A stretch of 64,000 bases of DNA from Candidatus Thioglobus sp. MED-G25 (GCA_002456995.1 NTKC01000001.1:104564-168563); one strand, 5' to 3'; shown: positions 30,089 to 38,395, counted from the first letter of the stretch. Notes: generated by a model not told the origin, from the sequence alone. Translations and numbers: made by a program.

Positions 30089-30322
30089 TCAAACGGATTT
30101 TTTCAGCGTGAAATGGAACTCGCCCTCCACCTCCGAAGAGTCCAACAGTTCGTTGCCGGTCTGTTTTGCGAATGCTTCAAAGTCTTTGACGGAACCGGGG
30201 TCGGTCGCCATGATCTTCAGAATTTGACCACCGGTCATCGCGTTTAGGGTTTTCTTGGCCCTGAGGATGGGCAGGGGGCAGTTGAGTCCGCGCGCATCGA
30301 GTTCCTGGTCAAAGTTGGACAT
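30089..30322 (-). CDS. tusA: TusA-family sulfur carrier protein
   Basis: 77 residues. The CPxP motif is in LDARGLNCPLPILRAKKTL; its Cys carries sulfane sulfur. In sulfur oxidizers TusA donates to DsrEFH and DsrC. An AGAGG ribosome site precedes the ATG. First gene of a two-gene minus-strand unit with dsrE2; divergent from the M48 protease gene. Confidence 0.95.
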   Translation of the reverse strand: MSNFDQELDARGLNCPLPILRAKKTLNAMTGGQILKIMATDPGSVKDFEAFAKQTGNELLDSSEVEGEFHFTLKKSV

Positions 30323-30628
30323 ATCGGTTGCCTCTACGATGTAGTTTTAGATTCATGGTGTTACAACACCAGACATTGTGATTCGCTTGGTTGGTCGGTG
30401 CCTACACCACCAAATGGCTAGACCAGTGTACCGTTGTCAGGCGTTGGATTCATGGTTAATTAGCATCTGTTACAAAGATATTCTAATCGAAGGATATTCT
30501 AATCGTAAGATTAAACGCATCGCTGAGGTGCCAATAAAAGCAAAAAAGACGGTATCGAGTTCGATAGGTATGACGTCAGCGTTCAGGTTGGAACCGGGGG
30601 TCACCGCTGACGGGGGTACAATCAGGCC
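30323..30628. other. 306-base divergent intergenic region, tusA / M48 protease
   Basis: No convincing ORF. It must carry promoters for tusA (minus) and the protease gene (plus). The middle is AT-rich and contains a tandem direct repeat, listed separately. The track ORF at 30378-30632 has no ribosome site or recognizable content. Confidence 0.6.
30477..30505. repeat. Tandem 13-bp direct repeat GATATTCTAATCG upstream of tusA
   Basis: Two exact copies of GATATTCTAATCG start 16 bases apart (30477 and 30493), about 155 bases upstream of tusA. On the tusA strand each reads CGATTAGAATATC. The spacing of one and a half helical turns and AT-rich content suggest a regulator site, possibly for the sulfur genes; this is inference. 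Confidence 0.55.
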
Positions 30629-32077
30629 GTGAAACCATCTTTTTCCAAGGTGCTAGTGCAGGCCCGGTTCTGTCTGTTTTTCGTTGCTCTGGCGGTGTTA
30701 CGTTGCCCGCCAGTTGATGGCGCCGATTTGATTCGACTGGATGGTGATGCGCTGAAGGTGGTGGTCACTGCTGAAGAGCAGGCGTTGGGCCGCGAATTCA
30801 TCCGTCTGGCCCGCACGAGCTTGCGTTTGATTGAAGACCCTTTACTGGTGCACGGTGTGGCCCGAATTGGCGCTCGTTTGACCCAAGTCCTGAACGTAGA
30901 CCCGGGGATCATCGGGTTTCATCTGGTCGATAACCCCGCGATCAATGGTTTCGCAGGTCCGGGCGGTCAGATCGTTTTGTTTACGGGTCTGATTGCAACC
31001 GCTGAAACTGAGGCGGAGTTTGCCTCGGTGGTTGCACATGAATTGGCTCATGTTACCCAGCGTCATTTGCCACGAATGATCGAACGTGCTCGTAAGCGGC
31101 AGATACCCGCGACGGCTGGACTGATTGCTGGAATTCTTCTTGGCGGTCAGGCAGGTGCGGCCACCATGGCCGCAACAAATGCTGCAACCCTATCGGATCA
31201 TTTAAGCTATTCACGCACATTTGAACGCGAAGCAGATGCCGTTGGTTTAAGAATACTGAGTACTGCAGGCTATGCCCCGCAGGCAATGGCGCGGTTTCTC
31301 CAGCGTCTGGTACAAGATACCCGGTTTCAGGTGAACGAGACACCCGAATATTTTCGCACTCATCCACTGTCACTTGACCGGGTCGCAGAAATTGAATCAC
31401 GTGCGGTAGGTCATGCTCAGGAAGCAACGTCGCAGACGCAAGAGTATTTGCTTTTGCGGGCGAGAGCCCTGGCGAGGTACGGCGTAGATGCAGAACACCT
31501 GATCGCTACTTTTCAAAGCCAGGCGGCAGCGGATATTCCAGAAGTGGCAAGTGCCGGTCGTTATGGCCTGCTTCTCAGCGGCCTGCGCACAGGAGCCTAC
31601 AATCAGTCCGTAGAGCTGGCCCTGTCACTACGGGCGCAGTCACCCAACAATATTTTTTATGTGGTGGGCTTGGCCGAGTCACTGCAGGCGGCGGGTGACC
31701 TTAACAATGCCTTGGAGCTGCTCGCTGAAGCCGCGGCGACGGTACCGAATGACCCTGTACTGGCGAGCTATTATGCCGATATGTTGATCAAGGCCGGTAA
31801 ACCTGACCAGGCCAAACCGGTGATTCGTGCCGGACTTCGGGCCTTACCGCACAGCATGCGACTGTTCAAATTGTTGGCACGCGCTGAAGGCGAACTTGGC
31901 CGTACCGCAGAATCATTCCAGGCACTTGCTGAATACCACTATCTTTCAGGAGATCTTCAGACAGCGCTGGCCAAGTTGACAGCTGCGCTGCAGCACGCGC
32001 AAGCAAGCGCTTATTTGACAGCGAGTATTACTGCCCGTCGAGCTGAGATACTGCAAGAATTCGAGCCGAAGGACTGA
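30629..32077 (+). CDS. M48 family periplasmic metalloprotease with TPRs (BepA-like)
   Basis: 482 residues. Signal peptide in the first ~30 residues. Zinc motif HELAHVTQRH with the third ligand in FEREADAVGLR. C-terminal half is alanine-rich TPR helices. BepA/YfgC acts in quality control of the LptD assembly complex at the outer membrane. Start is GTG. It interrupts the sulfur region but is probably unrelated to sulfur chemistry. Confidence 0.92.
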   Translation: MKPSFSKVLVQARFCLFFVALAVLRCPPVDGADLIRLDGDALKVVVTAEEQALGREFIRLARTSLRLIEDPLLVHGVARIGARLTQVLNVDPGIIGFHLVDNPAINGFAGPGGQIVLFTGLIATAETEAEFASVVAHELAHVTQRHLPRMIERARKRQIPATAGLIAGILLGGQAGAATMAATNAATLSDHLSYSRTFEREADAVGLRILSTAGYAPQAMARFLQRLVQDTRFQVNETPEYFRTHPLSLDRVAEIESRAVGHAQEATSQTQEYLLLRARALARYGVDAEHLIATFQSQAAADIPEVASAGRYGLLLSGLRTGAYNQSVELALSLRAQSPNNIFYVVGLAESLQAAGDLNNALELLAEAAATVPNDPVLASYYADMLIKAGKPDQAKPVIRAGLRALPHSMRLFKLLARAEGELGRTAESFQALAEYHYLSGDLQTALAKLTAALQHAQASAYLTASITARRAEILQEFEPKD

Positions 32078-32383
32078 CTACCAAATTGAAAGAATCGCCA
32101 CACAAAATAGAGAAACCGTCACGGCAGATATTAGCGGTCTGTACTTAGAGTGGAGTCGGACCACTGGGAGAGCATCGGGGGGTCTAAACCGATCGAAATG
32201 CCCTGCAAATTGGTTCATTATGTAGTCGACGCATTTACGTCAGAAGTTAATTTCAAGCAGATCTTATGAATTATGGGTTGTCATGAACTGAAATTCGCGT
32301 TACAAGTAGTGGGTAAGACTCGCGAGTTCGTTCGAATAAACGTGCGTAAAAGGTCTGCGACGACAATCAGCTGGAGGATCAAG
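32078..32383. promoter_or_regulatory. 306-base leader region upstream of soxX
   Basis: Holds the presumed sox promoter. Two palindromic elements are visible: GACG-CATTTA-CGTC at 32228-32241 and the perfect palindrome ACTCGCGAGT at 32318-32327. I found no convincing -35/-10 pair. A strong ribosome site GGAGG sits 5 bases before the soxX ATG. Confidence 0.5.
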
Positions 32384-32806
32384 ATGCTTAGGTTTAGAAA
32401 TATTCTAGCCGCAGTGTCGGCGGTTCTATTGTTAGGACTGGCGAGCAGTTACATGCCCATAGCGGCAGCGGGAGATTTGCCGACCGAAAAAGGTTGCAAG
32501 ACACTCAAAGAAGCAGACAGCGTGATGAAAGGCTGGTGTGCAGCGATTACTCGCAGAAAAGGAAATTGCTTGTCCTGTCATCAAGCCGTGGTGGATAACT
32601 GGCCGGCGACATTACCGCCAGGAGGCAACATCGGACCACCGTTCGTTGCTATGAGTGCACGATTTCCCAATAGCGAAGATCTTCGGGCCCAAATCTGGGA
32701 TCCGACCGTCAAGAATCCCAATTCATCGATGCCGCCTTTTGGCAAACACAAATTAATCAGCGAAAAAGACATCGACAATATCGTAGCCTGGTTATCGACG
32801 CTTTAA
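32384..32806 (+). CDS. soxX: SoxX, c-type cytochrome of the SoxXA complex
   Basis: Periplasmic monoheme cytochrome that with SoxA joins thiosulfate to SoxY. Heme site CLSCH; the distal Met is in NSSMPPFG. The tracked ORF opens at 32273, but ATG at 32384 follows a GGAGG site and is followed at once by a signal peptide (about 28 residues), giving 140 residues. Preceded by a 306-base leader. First gene of soxXYZA. Confidence 0.94.
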   Translation: MLRFRNILAAVSAVLLLGLASSYMPIAAAGDLPTEKGCKTLKEADSVMKGWCAAITRRKGNCLSCHQAVVDNWPATLPPGGNIGPPFVAMSARFPNSEDLRAQIWDPTVKNPNSSMPPFGKHKLISEKDIDNIVAWLSTL

Positions 32807-32858
32807 ATACACAGGATAACGATAGTAACGAAATAGTTTAAAGGAGGTTATACCCACC

Positions 32859-33326
32859 ATGAAACGCAGAGTATTTCTCAAAGGATCTTTTGCTGCGGGA
32901 ACGATCGCTGTTGCCGCCGCTGCTGGATTACTGACGCCCCGTCGCGTACTGGCTGCGAGCTGGCCGGAAACAGCGTTTGATGCCAAGAACGAAGCTGATG
33001 CGGTAAAAGCACTATTCGGTGACATGCCAGTGGTCGACAGCGATGCCATCAGTATTAAAGCGCCGCTTCAGGCCGAGAATGGAGCGGTGGTGCCCATTAA
33101 GGCCTGGACATCGTTGTCAAATGCGGAAGCTATTGCGATCGTGGTAGAGAAAAATCCTGCCCCCTGGGCAACGTCAGTCGAAGTCATGCCGGGCGCCGGG
33201 GGACTTTACAGCACACGGATTAAGATGGGGCAGACCTCACCGGTCACCTGCTACGTTAAGGCAGGTGGGAAAATACATAAAGCCGCACATGTGGTGAAAG
33301 TGACTGTTGGTGGTTGTGGCGGTTGA
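32859..33326 (+). CDS. soxY: SoxY, sulfur-carrying subunit of SoxYZ
   Basis: Carrier protein on which thiosulfate is oxidized. The C-terminal swinging arm ends in GGCGG, with the substrate-binding Cys. The N-terminus is a Tat-type signal (KRRVFLKG followed by an Ala-rich stretch). 155 residues. A textbook AAGGAGGT ribosome site sits 10 bases before the ATG. The family exports SoxYZ as a folded complex through Tat. Confidence 0.97.
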   Translation: MKRRVFLKGSFAAGTIAVAAAAGLLTPRRVLAASWPETAFDAKNEADAVKALFGDMPVVDSDAISIKAPLQAENGAVVPIKAWTSLSNAEAIAIVVEKNPAPWATSVEVMPGAGGLYSTRIKMGQTSPVTCYVKAGGKIHKAAHVVKVTVGGCGG

Positions 33327-33356
33327 CCACAATACCTGGACTAAGGAGATAAGATC

Positions 33357-33671
33357 ATGGCAGCAACCAAGATGAAAATTAAGAAAGACAAGTCCGGCGG
33401 TCACGTGGTTATGGTGTTGGTCAAACACCCAATGGAAACCGGCAATCGCAAGGATAAAAAGACCGGCAAAAAGGTGCCGGCGCATTATGTTAAGACGATG
33501 GTCTTCACGCACAATGGAGCTGCTGTGGCGCAAGCGAGCCTCGGTCCGGCGGTGTCCAAGAATCCGTTGACGCAGATTTTGCTCACCAACTCCAATAGCG
33601 GTGATACGGTCTCTGTACAGTGGACGGACAATCAGGGTGAGACCGGCGGCACTGAAGCGACAATCAAGTAA
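33357..33671 (+). CDS. soxZ: SoxZ, partner of SoxY
   Basis: 104 residues without its own signal peptide, as expected for co-export with SoxY. Typical content: VMVLVKHPMETGNRKDKKTGKKVPAHYVKTM and LGPAVSKNPLTQIL, ending VQWTDNQGE. AAGGAG ribosome site before ATG. Between soxY and soxA. Confidence 0.97.
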   Translation: MAATKMKIKKDKSGGHVVMVLVKHPMETGNRKDKKTGKKVPAHYVKTMVFTHNGAAVAQASLGPAVSKNPLTQILLTNSNSGDTVSVQWTDNQGETGGTEATIK

Positions 33672-33733
33672 CGTCGATCATGGAAAGATCAAAACCACAT
33701 CCGGTGGGCCGAGCGTTTCCAGGAGGAGATAAA

Positions 33734-34588
33734 ATGAAAAAATTTCTGACAGCAGTTCTCATGGCAGGCGCATTCGTCATCGGAGCACCCGCAGCCAACG
33801 CAATATCCGAAGCCGAAATCAAAAAAGACATCGAGGAATTCCAAAATTTCTTTCTGAAACGCTTTCCTGGGGTGACACTTGCTGAGTACTCTGACGGGGT
33901 AAACGCGTTGCCACAATATGCTGAACGCCGGGCCAACTGGGAGTTGCTGATGGAGTTTCCCCCCTACGAGACCGAAATGGACAAAGCAGCTGAAGAATGG
34001 GTTAAGCCGTTTGCCAATGGCAAGACATTTGACGACTGTGACCTGGCAGCAGGTAACGTGTACCCGGTTTATGATGCGGCGACAGATGACCTGCGGACGC
34101 TGGTTGGAGACATCAATGCTTGCCTTAAGGCGAATGGCGAGAAACCGATCAGGAACGTCAAGGTCGGAAAGATGGCACGCTTGATTGCACATTATCGAGC
34201 GCAGTTTAATGGTCAACCGATGGCAGTCGATTATTCTCAGGCCGGTGCACAGAAGTGGTATGAGAAAGGCCGTCAGTTTTACTGGGCCAAACGAGGCCAG
34301 CTGAATTTTTCCTGTGCGAACTGTCATGTCCAGAATGCAGGCAACAAGATTCGCGGTGACGTCCTGAGCCCAGGTTTGGGCCATACCAGCGGGTTCCCGG
34401 TCTATCGAACGAAGTGGGCTGTAGCCGGTAAACCCTGGGGGACTATTCATCGTCGTTACGGTGGTTGTAACAAACAGGTTCGTGCTAAGCCATTCAAGGC
34501 TCAGGGGGCTGAGTACAAGGCGTTAGAGCTTTATGAGGCCGTTATGAACACCGGCGTTCCCCTCAAGGTGCCCAGTCAGCGGCAATAG
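33734..34588 (+). CDS. soxA: SoxA, c-type cytochrome of the SoxXA complex (monoheme type)
   Basis: Catalytic subunit that forms the SoxY-thiosulfate disulfide. One CxxCH (CANCH) is visible; the downstream Cys in RRYGGCNKQ matches the cysteine that ligates heme as a persulfide. Two earlier cysteines (DDCDL, NACLK) occur without a CxxCH, so this is the single-heme class, not the diheme class. The tracked start is 33680; ATG at 33734 has AGGAGG and opens a signal peptide, giving 284 residues. Confidence 0.95.
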   Translation: MKKFLTAVLMAGAFVIGAPAANAISEAEIKKDIEEFQNFFLKRFPGVTLAEYSDGVNALPQYAERRANWELLMEFPPYETEMDKAAEEWVKPFANGKTFDDCDLAAGNVYPVYDAATDDLRTLVGDINACLKANGEKPIRNVKVGKMARLIAHYRAQFNGQPMAVDYSQAGAQKWYEKGRQFYWAKRGQLNFSCANCHVQNAGNKIRGDVLSPGLGHTSGFPVYRTKWAVAGKPWGTIHRRYGGCNKQVRAKPFKAQGAEYKALELYEAVMNTGVPLKVPSQRQ

Positions 34589-34611
34589 CAAATGTTATAC
34601 GTCACAAAAAC

Positions 34612-34636
34612 AGCCTGGCTCACGCCAGGCTTTTTT
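34612..34636 (+). terminator. Rho-independent terminator after soxA
   Basis: AGCCTGGC, loop TCAC, GCCAGGCT followed by TTTTTT. It lies 24 bases after the soxA stop and 63 bases before soxB, so soxXYZA and soxB should be at least partly separate transcripts. Confidence 0.88.
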
Positions 34637-34698
34637 CTCGGTCTTGAATCTGATCCAAAGAAAAACGGGTCTTGGCAGAATGTTCCTAAGGTCAATCG

Positions 34699-36450
34699 AT
34701 GAGTCTCAATAGGCGGGAATTTATTCAACTGCTGAGTCTCGCTGCTGCGGCCGGCTTACCGCTGACTGGACGTTCCAGTAGTTCTGATCCGGCACAGATT
34801 TATGATTTGCCCCCCTTCGGTAATGTGTCGTTATTGCACTTTACCGATTGCCATGCCCAGCTTTTACCTCTGTATTTTCGTGAACCCAGTGTCAACATTG
34901 GATTGGGCGATGCATTCGGCAGGGTGCCTCACCGTGTGGGCAGCTATTTCCTAGATTATTTCTCGATCCCGCAGGGTTCGCCGGAGGCCTATGCCTACAC
35001 CTGTCTGGACTTTGAGTCCATGGCTCGACAATTTGGAAAAGTCGGCGGTTTTGCGCATCTTGCGACTTTGATCAAGCGGATTAGAGCATTACGGCCTCAC
35101 AGTTTATTACTGGACGGCGGAGACACTTTGCAAGGCTCAGCCACGGCGTTGTGGACCCAGGGTCGGGACATGATTGGCGCCAGTAAGTTGCTGGGTGTCG
35201 ACATTATGACCGGCCATTGGGAATTCACCTATGGCATGGACCGGGTACGCGCGATCATCGACGGTGAACTGGATCCCATCGAGTTTCTTGCGCAGAACGT
35301 TGTGCTCACTGAGGACGCCGCGTTCGACGACAAACCAGCTTATGATCCAGAGTCCGGACAGGTATTCAAACCATACACCTTGCGTGAACTGAATGGGGTC
35401 CGAGTCGGCATTATCGGCCAGGCGTTTCCCTATACCAGTCTCGCCAATCCAAGATACATGGTAGAAGACTGGAGTTTTGGCATTCGAGACAACCAATGCC
35501 AGTCTATGGTGGATTCGCTCAGGGACCAAGGTGCTGAACTGGTCGTTGTTTTGTCCCACAACGGCATGGACGTTGACCTCAAGATGGCACAGCGCGTATC
35601 CGGAATAGATGTGATACTGGGCGGCCACACCCACGATGGTGTACCGGTACCCGAGATCGTGAACAGTCCTTCGGGTCGCACACTGGTGGTCAATTCAGGG
35701 TCCAATGGCAAGTTTCTGTCTGTGATGGATCTTGATGTTCGTCACGGTCATCTGGTGGATTACAAGTTTCGAATGCTGCCGGTCTTTTCCAATTTCTTAC
35801 CCGCAGATGCTGAGATGGCCGCCTACGTTGACAGTGTTCGGGCACCCTTCGTTGACCAATTGACCCGAGTCGTCGCGACAACAGAGGTTACGCTGTATCG
35901 CCGGGGCAACTTTGGCGGTACATTTGACCAGGTAATTCTTGATGCTTTGCTAAGCGTCCGTGGCGCCGACATTGCATTTTCACCGGGATTCAGATGGGGT
36001 ACCAGCCTGTTGCCCGGGGATTCAATTACCTATGAACACGTGATGGACCAAACCGCAATAACGTATGCCAAGTCGACTCTGAACGAGATGACAGGTGAGA
36101 TGATCCACCAATTGCTTGAGGGCATCGCAGATAATTTATTTAACTCGGACCCTTACTACCAGATGGGGGGAGACATGGTGCGGGTCGGTGGGCTGACCTA
36201 CACAATCGACCCGGCAGCAAAGATTGGACGGCGAATCTCGCAGCTAGAAATTTCTGGAAAGCCGCTAGATTCGGCGAAAACCTACCGGGTTGCAGGTTGG
36301 GCCAGTGTCAATCCGCAGCCGGATGAATTACCCGATATATGGGATGTGGTGTCAGAATATCTAGTGGATACTCGGGTGGTTCGTGATGTGGCATTGAATC
36401 TGCCTAGGGTAAAAGGCGTAGATAGAAATCCGGGCGTTATAAAGTCATAA
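34699..36450 (+). CDS. soxB: SoxB, S-sulfosulfanyl-L-cysteine sulfohydrolase
   Basis: Dimanganese hydrolase that releases sulfate from SoxY-bound sulfonate. 583 residues. Tat signal NRREFIQLLSL at the N-terminus; metallophosphatase motifs HFTDCHAQLLPLY, LLDGGDTLQGS, VVLSHNGMDVD and ILGGHTHDG; C-terminal nucleotidase domain intact. Separated from soxA by a terminator. soxCD are not in the window, which implies incomplete Sox oxidation and transfer of the remaining sulfur to the Dsr route. Confidence 0.97.
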   Translation: MSLNRREFIQLLSLAAAAGLPLTGRSSSSDPAQIYDLPPFGNVSLLHFTDCHAQLLPLYFREPSVNIGLGDAFGRVPHRVGSYFLDYFSIPQGSPEAYAYTCLDFESMARQFGKVGGFAHLATLIKRIRALRPHSLLLDGGDTLQGSATALWTQGRDMIGASKLLGVDIMTGHWEFTYGMDRVRAIIDGELDPIEFLAQNVVLTEDAAFDDKPAYDPESGQVFKPYTLRELNGVRVGIIGQAFPYTSLANPRYMVEDWSFGIRDNQCQSMVDSLRDQGAELVVVLSHNGMDVDLKMAQRVSGIDVILGGHTHDGVPVPEIVNSPSGRTLVVNSGSNGKFLSVMDLDVRHGHLVDYKFRMLPVFSNFLPADAEMAAYVDSVRAPFVDQLTRVVATTEVTLYRRGNFGGTFDQVILDALLSVRGADIAFSPGFRWGTSLLPGDSITYEHVMDQTAITYAKSTLNEMTGEMIHQLLEGIADNLFNSDPYYQMGGDMVRVGGLTYTIDPAAKIGRRISQLEISGKPLDSAKTYRVAGWASVNPQPDELPDIWDVVSEYLVDTRVVRDVALNLPRVKGVDRNPGVIKS

Positions 36451-36455
36451 ACTAA

Positions 36456-36461
36456 TATAAT
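36456..36461 (+). promoter_or_regulatory. Possible -10 element before the Cys-rich small ORF
   Basis: A perfect TATAAT 9 bases before the ATG at 36471, in a patch of 14 percent G+C (13 of 90 bases, 36451-36540). A -35 match is lacking and the leader would be nearly absent; in DNA this AT-rich a chance match is quite possible. Confidence 0.25.
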
Positions 36462-36470
36462 TGAATAACT

Positions 36471-36695
36471 ATGTTCTTAATAAATAATATATTTAATAAT
36501 CTATATAGTAAAATAACAATAATAGGATATACTGTTGTTATTATTGCGATATTAAGTGCGCCATTAGCACTGTCTGCAGGACCACCACCGGGCGCAGATA
36601 GCGCTGTATGGTGTGAACAAAATGCGGACGAATGTAGCGAATGGTGTGCAGATAATGTCGAGGAAGAAATCTGTCAAGAGCCAGAATGTGACTGA
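36471..36695 (+). CDS. Small Cys-rich acidic secreted protein, unknown function
   Basis: 74 residues. Residues 1-36 make a hydrophobic signal peptide or anchor ending LALSA-GP. The mature ~38 residues are strongly acidic and contain five Cys spaced C-x6-C-x3-C-x8-C-x4-C. The 5' end of the gene lies in DNA of 14 percent G+C, quite unlike its neighbours, and uses AAT, ATA and TTA codons. No ribosome site is clear. It follows soxB by 20 bases. I know no family; metal binding or a persulfide/disulfide role is a guess. Confidence 0.6.
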   Translation: MFLINNIFNNLYSKITIIGYTVVIIAILSAPLALSAGPPPGADSAVWCEQNADECSEWCADNVEEEICQEPECD

Positions 36696-36795
36696 AGGAT
36701 CCAGCAGCAAATTTGATTCTGATTGTCTGGGACTTCACTTCCCTGACTGAGTAATCGGTTATCATTTAACCTACCATCAACAAGGAGAATTTGAG

Positions 36796-37443
36796 ATGAA
36801 AATTGTTAGAAGTATTAGTAGTGCGATTCTAGCCATGGTCGTGTCTTTGCCAGTTCTAGCGGGAGATCCTGTCGGTATCACCCCCAATTTGATGTCGGTC
36901 ACGGTCATGCACAACGGTGCTGCCACTGAAATTGTCCGTAATCAGGACAATGCCAATACCGTAAGTGCGGCATTTGCAAAGACTTCAAGAAAATGCCCCC
37001 CATTTTGTATCCAACCATCTTCGTTAGCACCGGGCGTTGAAACGATAGGTGAACAAGAGATCATCGCTTATGCCAAGCAGATGAGCGATGGCGATGATTC
37101 CATTGTCGTCGTTGATTCGAGAACTCCCAACTGGGTCGCCAAAGGCACCATACCCAGCGCAATCAATGTGCCCTGGACTAAGCTCAATCCAGCCAAAGGT
37201 GCGACGCCCATCGAAATTGCTGAGATCTTGCAAGACGTATTCAATGTGAGCGAATCCGAAGGTTTGTTCGACTTTACCAATGCCAAAACTGCAGTGATGT
37301 TCTGTAACGGAATGTGGTGCGGCCAATCTCCGAACAATATCAAGAACCTACTCAAAGTCGGTTACCCGGCTCACAAAATCAAATGGTATCGCGGTGGCAT
37401 GCAGGACTGGGAAATTCTCGGTCTAAGTACCGCAAAACCTTAA
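36796..37443 (+). CDS. Periplasmic rhodanese-like protein
   Basis: 215 residues with a signal peptide of about 22. A rhodanese domain fills roughly residues 80-210; the active-site loop is CNGMWCGQS, with a candidate catalytic Cys at its start. Upstream lies KCPPFCIQP, a paired-Cys motif outside the rhodanese fold. Expected to transfer sulfane sulfur in the periplasm, possibly to or from SoxYZ. AAGGAG ribosome site. Followed directly by a strong hairpin. Confidence 0.9.
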   Translation: MKIVRSISSAILAMVVSLPVLAGDPVGITPNLMSVTVMHNGAATEIVRNQDNANTVSAAFAKTSRKCPPFCIQPSSLAPGVETIGEQEIIAYAKQMSDGDDSIVVVDSRTPNWVAKGTIPSAINVPWTKLNPAKGATPIEIAEILQDVFNVSESEGLFDFTNAKTAVMFCNGMWCGQSPNNIKNLLKVGYPAHKIKWYRGGMQDWEILGLSTAKP

Positions 37444-37461
37444 TCGAACGAAATCGTGTTA

Positions 37462-37491
37462 TTAAGAAGGGCAGATGATTGCCCTTCTTAA
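37462..37491. terminator. Perfect 12-bp hairpin after the rhodanese gene
   Basis: TTAAGAAGGGCA, loop GATGAT, TGCCCTTCTTAA. It works on both strands. The last arm ends CTTCTTAA rather than in a pure T run, so termination efficiency is uncertain. The tracked ATG of the next ORF (37475) lies in the loop, which argues that this ORF really starts downstream. Confidence 0.7.
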
Positions 37492-37522
37492 GCACGAGCT
37501 ACGTGTTACTGCCCACTCCAAC

Positions 37523-37720
37523 ATGGATAACGCATACTACGAAACAGTAGACCATCTCGAAAAACTGGGTATTGATCAGGACTATATTCAGGGATGGGTG
37601 GGTGGATACTTACGTAATCCAGAGCGTGAGGAACAACGGGTGACCGACGCTTATAAAGCCGGTTATGAAGATGGGCAGGCTGGCGTTACAGACAAGGCTC
37701 AAGACTGGCAGCGTAGCTGA
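37523..37720 (+). CDS. Small soluble protein of unknown function
   Basis: From ATG at 37523 it has 65 residues: MDNAYYETVDHLEKLGIDQDYIQGWVGGYL, then a charged helix and KAGYEDGQAGVTD. The tracked start at 37475 is in the loop of a hairpin and the extra 16 residues look unrelated, so I use the internal ATG. No membrane segment or Cys. The DYIQGWVGGYL and AYKAGYEDGQ stretches look like conserved helical motifs. Between the rhodanese and a convergent gene; role unknown. Confidence 0.6.
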   Translation: MDNAYYETVDHLEKLGIDQDYIQGWVGGYLRNPEREEQRVTDAYKAGYEDGQAGVTDKAQDWQRS

Positions 37721-37753
37721 GCATTTGTCCGGTAGGTCTGAGCTCCGACTGAT

Positions 37754-38338
37754 CTACGTTGTTTCGGATGGGCTATCGACTGCAGCCGAAGAGCCCAGGA
37801 TGTTCCTTATCGACTTCTGAACTTGATCAACAGCATTTCGCGCGTCGATCTCCGTGATCTGATCCATGACCCAACGATTGGTCTGATCGTATCCCATGAG
37901 CTGTTGAATTTGTGCGCCGAAAGTCCTTAAGAGGGAATACCCCGGACCATCTTTTCCATACTTACATTGACTAAAGTCTTTGCTGCGGACATTGAACGTG
38001 TCTATAAAGGACTCGGTGTAATCTCCTGGCCCCAATACCTCTTCAGCGTTTCGGTGGAGATGTCCCGCACAAGATTGCGTGAGCTCGATAATAAAATGTT
38101 CCCGATCTCCGGGTTGCAAACGTGTCGAACTGATACGATCACAAATATGAATTAGAAAGACTAAGTATTCACTAATGACTGCGACGCGTTGTGCATCATC
38201 GTGATAATTGAACTCCTGGGCGTGGAGCTGCTTAGTACCATCAAGCGCAACTTGCCAGCAAACATAAGCAAGGGCTCCAGCGTTTTCTTCTATTGAAACT
38301 GAATGCTCACGAGCCGGCCATCGATCGCGTATTCTCAC
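37754..38338 (-). CDS. Helical protein of unknown function, Cas6-like block
   Basis: 194 residues, start GTG. Predicted soluble and mostly helical, with Cys in LAYVCWQVAL, IHICDRI, TQSCAGHL and SQCKYGKDGPGYSLLRTFG. No family recognized. Last gene of a minus-strand block (TauD-like, Cas6-like, 67-residue protein, this one), 57 bases after the 67-residue gene. Position next to sox and dsr hints at a sulfur-related role but nothing in the sequence shows it. Confidence 0.7.
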   Translation of the reverse strand: MRIRDRWPAREHSVSIEENAGALAYVCWQVALDGTKQLHAQEFNYHDDAQRVAVISEYLVFLIHICDRISSTRLQPGDREHFIIELTQSCAGHLHRNAEEVLGPGDYTESFIDTFNVRSKDFSQCKYGKDGPGYSLLRTFGAQIQQLMGYDQTNRWVMDQITEIDARNAVDQVQKSIRNILGSSAAVDSPSETT

Positions 38339-38395
38339 AGCGCAAGTCTACCGCGTGTAAGCGGTCTTCTAAGACCCACGGTTTCGGTCTGGAGT

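Noticed and set aside
30378-30632. 84-residue ORF in the tusA-protease gap
   Set aside because: No ribosome site, no recognizable content; covers regulatory repeats.
37475-37522. Tracked N-terminus of the small ORF after the rhodanese
   Set aside because: Its ATG is in the loop of a perfect hairpin and there is no ribosome site; the internal ATG at 37523 is preferred.
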